A stretch of DNA of 8,070 nucleotides from Bacteroidota bacterium (GTDB lineage: Bacteria > Bacteroidota > Bacteroidia > Flavobacteriales > Flavobacteriaceae). The stretch lies in contig JAEWLN010000171.1 of assembly GCA_023457535.1 (NCBI GenBank), positions 1 to 8,070 on the forward strand. Reading direction: 5' to 3'. Below the pieces are notes generated by a model that was given only the letters and a program-made list of their open reading frames with translations, was not told where the DNA came from and searched no databases. The position numbers were made by a program, and so were the translations under genes. The stretch's first letter is position 1; each line of letters opens with the position of its first letter. Below are positions 5,501 to 8,070 of the stretch, piece by piece.

Positions 5501-7093
5501 GGTATTACGGTCTATCAGGAGCAGGTCATGCTGTTGTCGCAAAAACTCGCGAATTTCTCCAAAGGTGATGCCGACGTTTTGCGAAAGGCGATGGGTAAAA
5601 AGCAAAAGGATGTACTCGATAAGATGAAGCCGAAATTCATCGGACAGGCATCTGAACAAAACGGGCACGATCCGAAAATCCTTGAAAAGATATGGAAGGA
5701 TTGGGAAGCGTTTGCCGAATATGCGTTCAACAAATCGCACTCGACGTGTTATGCGTGGGTCGCTTACCAAACGGCTTATCTCAAAGCCAATTATCCGGCC
5801 GAATACATGGCTGCCGTGCTCTCGAACAACATGAGCGACATCAAGCAGGTGTCGTTCTTTATGGAGGAATGCAAGCGCATGGGATTGCAGGTTTTGGGGC
5901 CGTGCGTGAATGAATCGTTCTATAAATTCACCGTCAACGAACATTATGCGGTGCGCTTTGGCATGGGGGCGATCAAAGGCGTGGGCGGCGGCGCGGTGCA
6001 AACCATTGTCGAATCAAGAAAAGACGGCAAATACAGATCCATTTTCGATCTGGCCAAACGCATCGATTTGCGTGCGGCGAACAAAAAAGCGTTCGAAAAC
6101 CTCGCGCTCGCAGGCGGCTTTGACACGTTCGAAAATACGCACCGCGCGCAGTATTTCCACGAAGAAGGCGACGGCATTACGTTTCTCGAAAAAGCGATCA
6201 GATACGGATCCAAATTCCAGGAAAACGAAAATTCGTCGCAGGTCTCACTCTTTGGCGAGGCGAGCGAAGTGCAAATCGCAGAACCGGTCGTACCGCCGTG
6301 CGAAGATTGGAGTACGATGGAAAAGCTCGGACGCGAAAAGGAAGTGGTAGGGATCTACATTTCGGGCCATCCGCTTGACGATTTCCGGTTTGAAATGAAA
6401 TATTTTTGCAATGCCAAGCTTGAGACGCTTAAAAACCTGGAGCAGCACGTGGGCAAAAACATCACTTTGGGCGGCATTGTGACCAATATCCAGCATCGGA
6501 CGACCAAAACCAACAAAGGATGGGCAACGTTTGTGCTCGAAGGCTATGACGAGAGTTACGAATTCCGGATTTTTGACGAAGAATACCTCAAGTTCCGCCA
6601 TTTTTTGACGCCGAACGGGTTTGTGTTCATCAAACTCAATGTCAAAGAAGGTTGGGTCAACCGCGAAACGGGCAAGAAGTCCGATCCAAGGATCCAGTTT
6701 CTCGACGTCAAGCAGTTGCAGGACGTACTCGGTGCATTTGCCAAGAAACTCGTAATCCATTTCAACATCAAGGACTTACATACCGAGACCATTACGCGAT
6801 TGTCCGAATTGTTCCAGCTCAACAAAGGCGATCACCAGGTCTTGTTTGAAATCCTGGAGCTCGAGCGCGTCAAGAAAATGGTCGAAGTGCCTGCGGCGGT
6901 CGTCGAGCGCGAAGAATCCGAGGACGAAAATGGGGCAGAATTTGATTCCGGACCGGAATTAGTGACCACAGAAATCGAAGAAACCAAAGTGATCACCAAA
7001 TTGGCCATGCCGAGCCGCAAGCTCAAGATCCGCATTTCGACCGAACTGCTGACCGAACTTGAAAAATTACAAATCAATTTTAAATTGAACTGA
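2576..7093 (+). CDS. dnaE: DNA polymerase III alpha subunit with fused N-terminal 3'-5' exonuclease
   Basis: This is the replicative polymerase that extends DNA in the replisome. The reading frame is open upstream from a TTG at 2522. I choose the ATG at 2576 because relatives begin MYLIFDTETTGLP and the TTG lies inside the promoter, giving 1505 residues. Residues 1-190 form a DnaQ-like DEDDh exonuclease with Asp6, Glu8, Asp105, His169 and Asp174 all present. A PHP domain starts near 256; it keeps HLHNH (His262, His264), Asp295 and Glu342, but other usual metal-ligand positions are changed (Val296, Asn477, Tyr479). The polymerase core has VGPGRGSAAGS (645-655), MPDIDIDF (catalytic Asp688 and Asp690) and MDFLGL (Asp860). 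FNKSHS lies at about 1051-1056 and a helix-hairpin-helix region near 1128-1146. QVSLF (1222-1226) fits a sliding-clamp-binding motif. An OB fold spans about 1295-1365, followed by an acidic, variable C-terminus. E. coli DnaE is about 1160 residues; the exonuclease accounts for most of the excess. No terminator is evident after the stop. Confidence 0.97.
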   Translation: MYLIFDTETTGLPKRWDAPITDTSNWPRAIQIAWQLHDGMGALIEHQDYLIQPDGFNIPYDAERIHGISTELAREQGIPLSEALEKFNNALARAKFVVGQNVGFDVNIMGCEFYRMGIESNMSRPILDTCTETTAGILQIPGGRGGKFKLPTLTELHQYLFNKPFAEAHNATADVEATTRCFLELIRREVFTKEELDVPTGYFEDFKQHNPHEIQLIGLQHINLKAASDKIRARFEQARPAGESTSSAATADLESAVFAHLHNHTQFSVLQSTISVPALVSAAAKAKMPAVAMTDVGNMMGAFQFVSAAMNHNKSVAAKNKEAIEKGEVPDGVEIKPIVGCEFYVCEDHKDKTRKDNGYQVVFLAKNKKGYHNLAKLSSIAYTDGFYYVPRIDKNVVMQYKQDLIVLSGNLYGEIPSKILNIGEHQAEEALLWWKAQFGEDFYLEVMRHNQEDENRVNQTLIDFSKKHHVKLVATNNTYYAAQADANAHDILLCVKDGEKQSTPIGRGRGYRYGLPNQEYYFKSSEQMKKLFANVPEAILNIGEIVDKIETYSLYRDVLLPKFDIPEAFQFPEDNQDGGKRGENKYLRHLTYVGAEKRYGPDGLTDDVRERLDFELATIEKTGYPGYFLIVQDFIAAARQMGVSVGPGRGSAAGSAVAYCLGITNIDPIKYDLLFERFLNPDRVSMPDIDIDFDDEGRASVMDYVIKKYGSNQVAQIITYGKMATKSAIRDTARVLDLPLFEADRIAKLIPGMMPGKWNLARFLSEKEDDVKKVLRSEEFDRVKELIEMAKDDSLAAETIQQAKVLEGSLRNTGIHACGVIITPDDITNFVPVTTAKDSDLYVTQFDNAVAESAGLLKMDFLGLKTLTLIKDTVKLVKYRTGIELDPDNFPLDDVKTYELFQRGETVGIFQYESPGMQKYMKELRPTVFADLIAMNALYRPGPIAYIPGFIKRKNGEEEITYDLEACEELLKETYGITVYQEQVMLLSQKLANFSKGDADVLRKAMGKKQKDVLDKMKPKFIGQASEQNGHDPKILEKIWKDWEAFAEYAFNKSHSTCYAWVAYQTAYLKANYPAEYMAAVLSNNMSDIKQVSFFMEECKRMGLQVLGPCVNESFYKFTVNEHYAVRFGMGAIKGVGGGAVQTIVESRKDGKYRSIFDLAKRIDLRAANKKAFENLALAGGFDTFENTHRAQYFHEEGDGITFLEKAIRYGSKFQENENSSQVSLFGEASEVQIAEPVVPPCEDWSTMEKLGREKEVVGIYISGHPLDDFRFEMKYFCNAKLETLKNLEQHVGKNITLGGIVTNIQHRTTKTNKGWATFVLEGYDESYEFRIFDEEYLKFRHFLTPNGFVFIKLNVKEGWVNRETGKKSDPRIQFLDVKQLQDVLGAFAKKLVIHFNIKDLHTETITRLSELFQLNKGDHQVLFEILELERVKKMVEVPAAVVEREESEDENGAEFDSGPELVTTEIEETKVITKLAMPSRKLKIRISTELLTELEKLQINFKLN

Positions 7094-7414
7094 TGGCATG
7101 GGGTGCCGCCTGAGCCGGAGAAGTACGGACCCCCTGAAGACCGGCGCGCAAAAGGCAGGCTTGCCCAGTTTATTTGGGTCAACGCCAGTGCATAAGCCCA
7201 CGCCGGTGCGATCAATCGCATTCCTGAGTGACTTACGGTAAGCATCCAGAACACAAGCAATCCGCCCAATAGCAACTGGCGTCTGTGTTTGACCCATAGC
7301 CGTCCGGGAAGCAGCAGTAAAATCAACACGGCGGCCAGTCCGGGAACGCCGTGCTCCGCCAGAGACCGCGTGAATTCGTTGTGACTGTGAAACCTTCGTC
7401 CCGAATGGCTTTCC

Positions 7415-7445
7415 CGGATTTTTGGGACGGCGTCCTATGCAAAAA
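7415..7445 (-). other. Probable deletion junction and frame change in the ligase pseudogene
   Basis: The upstream frame reads LLVFLHRTPSQKS and loses family likeness after TPSQ. The downstream frame becomes recognisable at VPKIRESHSG, just before the HSHNEF motif, and has a stop codon only a few codons further upstream. The two frames therefore meet here. A plain one-base loss in the A5 run at this point could also restore the frame, but would not supply the missing central block. Confidence 0.55.
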
Positions 7446-7739
7446 AACCAGTAGCGCGGTGGTAAGGGTAGGGAGCGCTGCCGCCGATAGAATACGCGAG
7501 AGTTGCTGGAAACTTACTTTTTTTCCGATGGCAAAAAATGAGAAAGCAGCAATGCAAAGTGGCCCGGAAAGGTTAAATACGATAGCGTTAATCTGTAGAC
7601 GCATCGGACTCATGCTGTCTCCGGTCAGCACCAAGCTGGGAATCAGCAGTAGGAAATAAGCCAGGAACCACCACCACTGTCGCGAAAAAGCGGCCAGCGC
7701 GATGCCGGAAAGCGCAAAAATGATCGTAGTCCATTTTGC

Positions 7740-7742
7740 CTA
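7740..7742 (-). other. In-frame amber codon in the ligase pseudogene
   Basis: TAG interrupts an otherwise continuous membrane-protein frame between GGTGYE and AKWTTIIFAL. Related proteins, as I remember them, have an aromatic or glycine residue just before a KY or KW pair here. A tyrosine codon (TAT or TAC) changed at its third base is the simplest origin. Confidence 0.75.
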
Positions 7743-8070
7743 TTCATATCCGGTGCCACCCAGCATGCGCAATAACACTTCGGCCCCGGCCAGATAAGCG
7801 ACGGCTACCAGGGTGTCCTGGCCGTTGGTCTTTGCAATATACCAGAGCCCCCACGCAAATGCGCATACGCCATAGGCCAATCCTGCGGACGGCATCCAGT
7901 AGAACAGTACTCCTAAAATCAGGTGCAGCCCCGCTAACACGGGCAACGGACACGAAAATAATATGCCGGGATCTTTCACGATACGCTTTAAATACAATAT
8001 TAATAATTTTTTGTTCACACGTGATGTTCAAAGAATCGGGTTTCGGCAATTTAATGACGTACTTTATAGC

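Larger units (their letters stand above)
7094..8018 (-). pseudogene. Decayed O-antigen ligase/polymerase-like membrane protein gene
   Basis: Read on the minus strand from a GTG at 8018, the product MNKKLLILYLKRIVKDPGIL continues into hydrophobic segments and a WGLWYIAKT stretch, then meets an in-frame TAG at 7740-7742 after GTGYE. The same frame goes on without further stops through about 100 residues of membrane segments (FLAYFLLLIPSLVLTGDSMS, FNLSGPLCIAAFSFF, TTALLVFLHRTPSQ) to about 7430. The recognisable C-terminal part then follows in another frame: IRESHSGRRFHSHNEFTRSL, AEHGVPGL, two further membrane segments and GMRLIAPAWAYALALT. The HSHNEF...EHGVPGL motif is characteristic of Wzy/WaaL-type O-antigen ligases, which join or polymerise surface glycans at the inner membrane. 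From memory, flavobacterial members have about 430-450 residues with a central block containing a GPNQVA-like motif. That block is absent, so roughly 120-150 codons seem deleted near 7420-7440. The C-terminal frame has no stop before dnaE, so the 3' limit is uncertain. No clear promoter is seen in 8019-8070. Confidence 0.8.

Noticed and set aside
7093..7106. GGCA/TGCC hairpin just after the dnaE stop as a terminator
   Set aside because: The stem is only four pairs and no T-run follows on either strand.
7351..7659. 102-codon plus-strand open frame downstream of dnaE
   Set aside because: It is antisense to the recognisable ligase remnant, with no family motif and no promoter or ribosome-binding context.
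7744..8049. 101-codon minus-strand frame with an ATG start
   Set aside because: It overlaps the ligase N-terminal part in another frame and lacks its membrane segments; it is Arg-rich and unlike any family I know.

Overview
The window looks like chromosomal DNA of a flavobacterium (Bacteroidota, probably Flavobacteriaceae) with moderate GC. Evidence: candidate promoters carry the Bacteroidota -7 element TAnnTTTG and Shine-Dalgarno sequences are not obvious. The S16 protein has the long Ala/Glu-rich tail I associate with this phylum. The RNA-binding protein has a single RRM followed by an RGG tail, and DnaE carries an N-terminal proofreading exonuclease. All family assignments come from reading the translations and from memory; no search was run.

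Layout. On the minus strand at the left edge lies the rpsP-rimM operon (ribosomal protein S16, then the 16S maturation factor RimM, which runs off the window), with a promoter and a small leader hairpin. Divergent from it, on the plus strand, are a small lipoprotein gene with its own promoter and terminator (1372-1872), an RRM/RGG RNA-binding protein gene (2047-2397) followed by a strong terminator, and the large dnaE gene (2576-7093) encoding the replicative DNA polymerase III alpha subunit with a fused DEDDh exonuclease. Convergent with dnaE, on the minus strand from 8018 down to about 7094, is a decayed O-antigen ligase/polymerase-like membrane protein gene. It has an in-frame amber codon and what appears to be an internal deletion that joins two frames.

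How the genes relate. Most are housekeeping information-processing genes (ribosome assembly, RNA binding, DNA replication), apparently separate transcription units except rpsP-rimM. I see no mobile element, CRISPR array, tRNA, rRNA or defence cassette, and I did not find a clear new multi-gene system. The items most worth a second look are the eroded ligase gene, the DnaE that combines an intact-looking exonuclease with a partly degraded PHP domain, and the palindromes and inverted repeats at the promoters of the RRM gene, dnaE and rpsP and in the divergent intergenic region.
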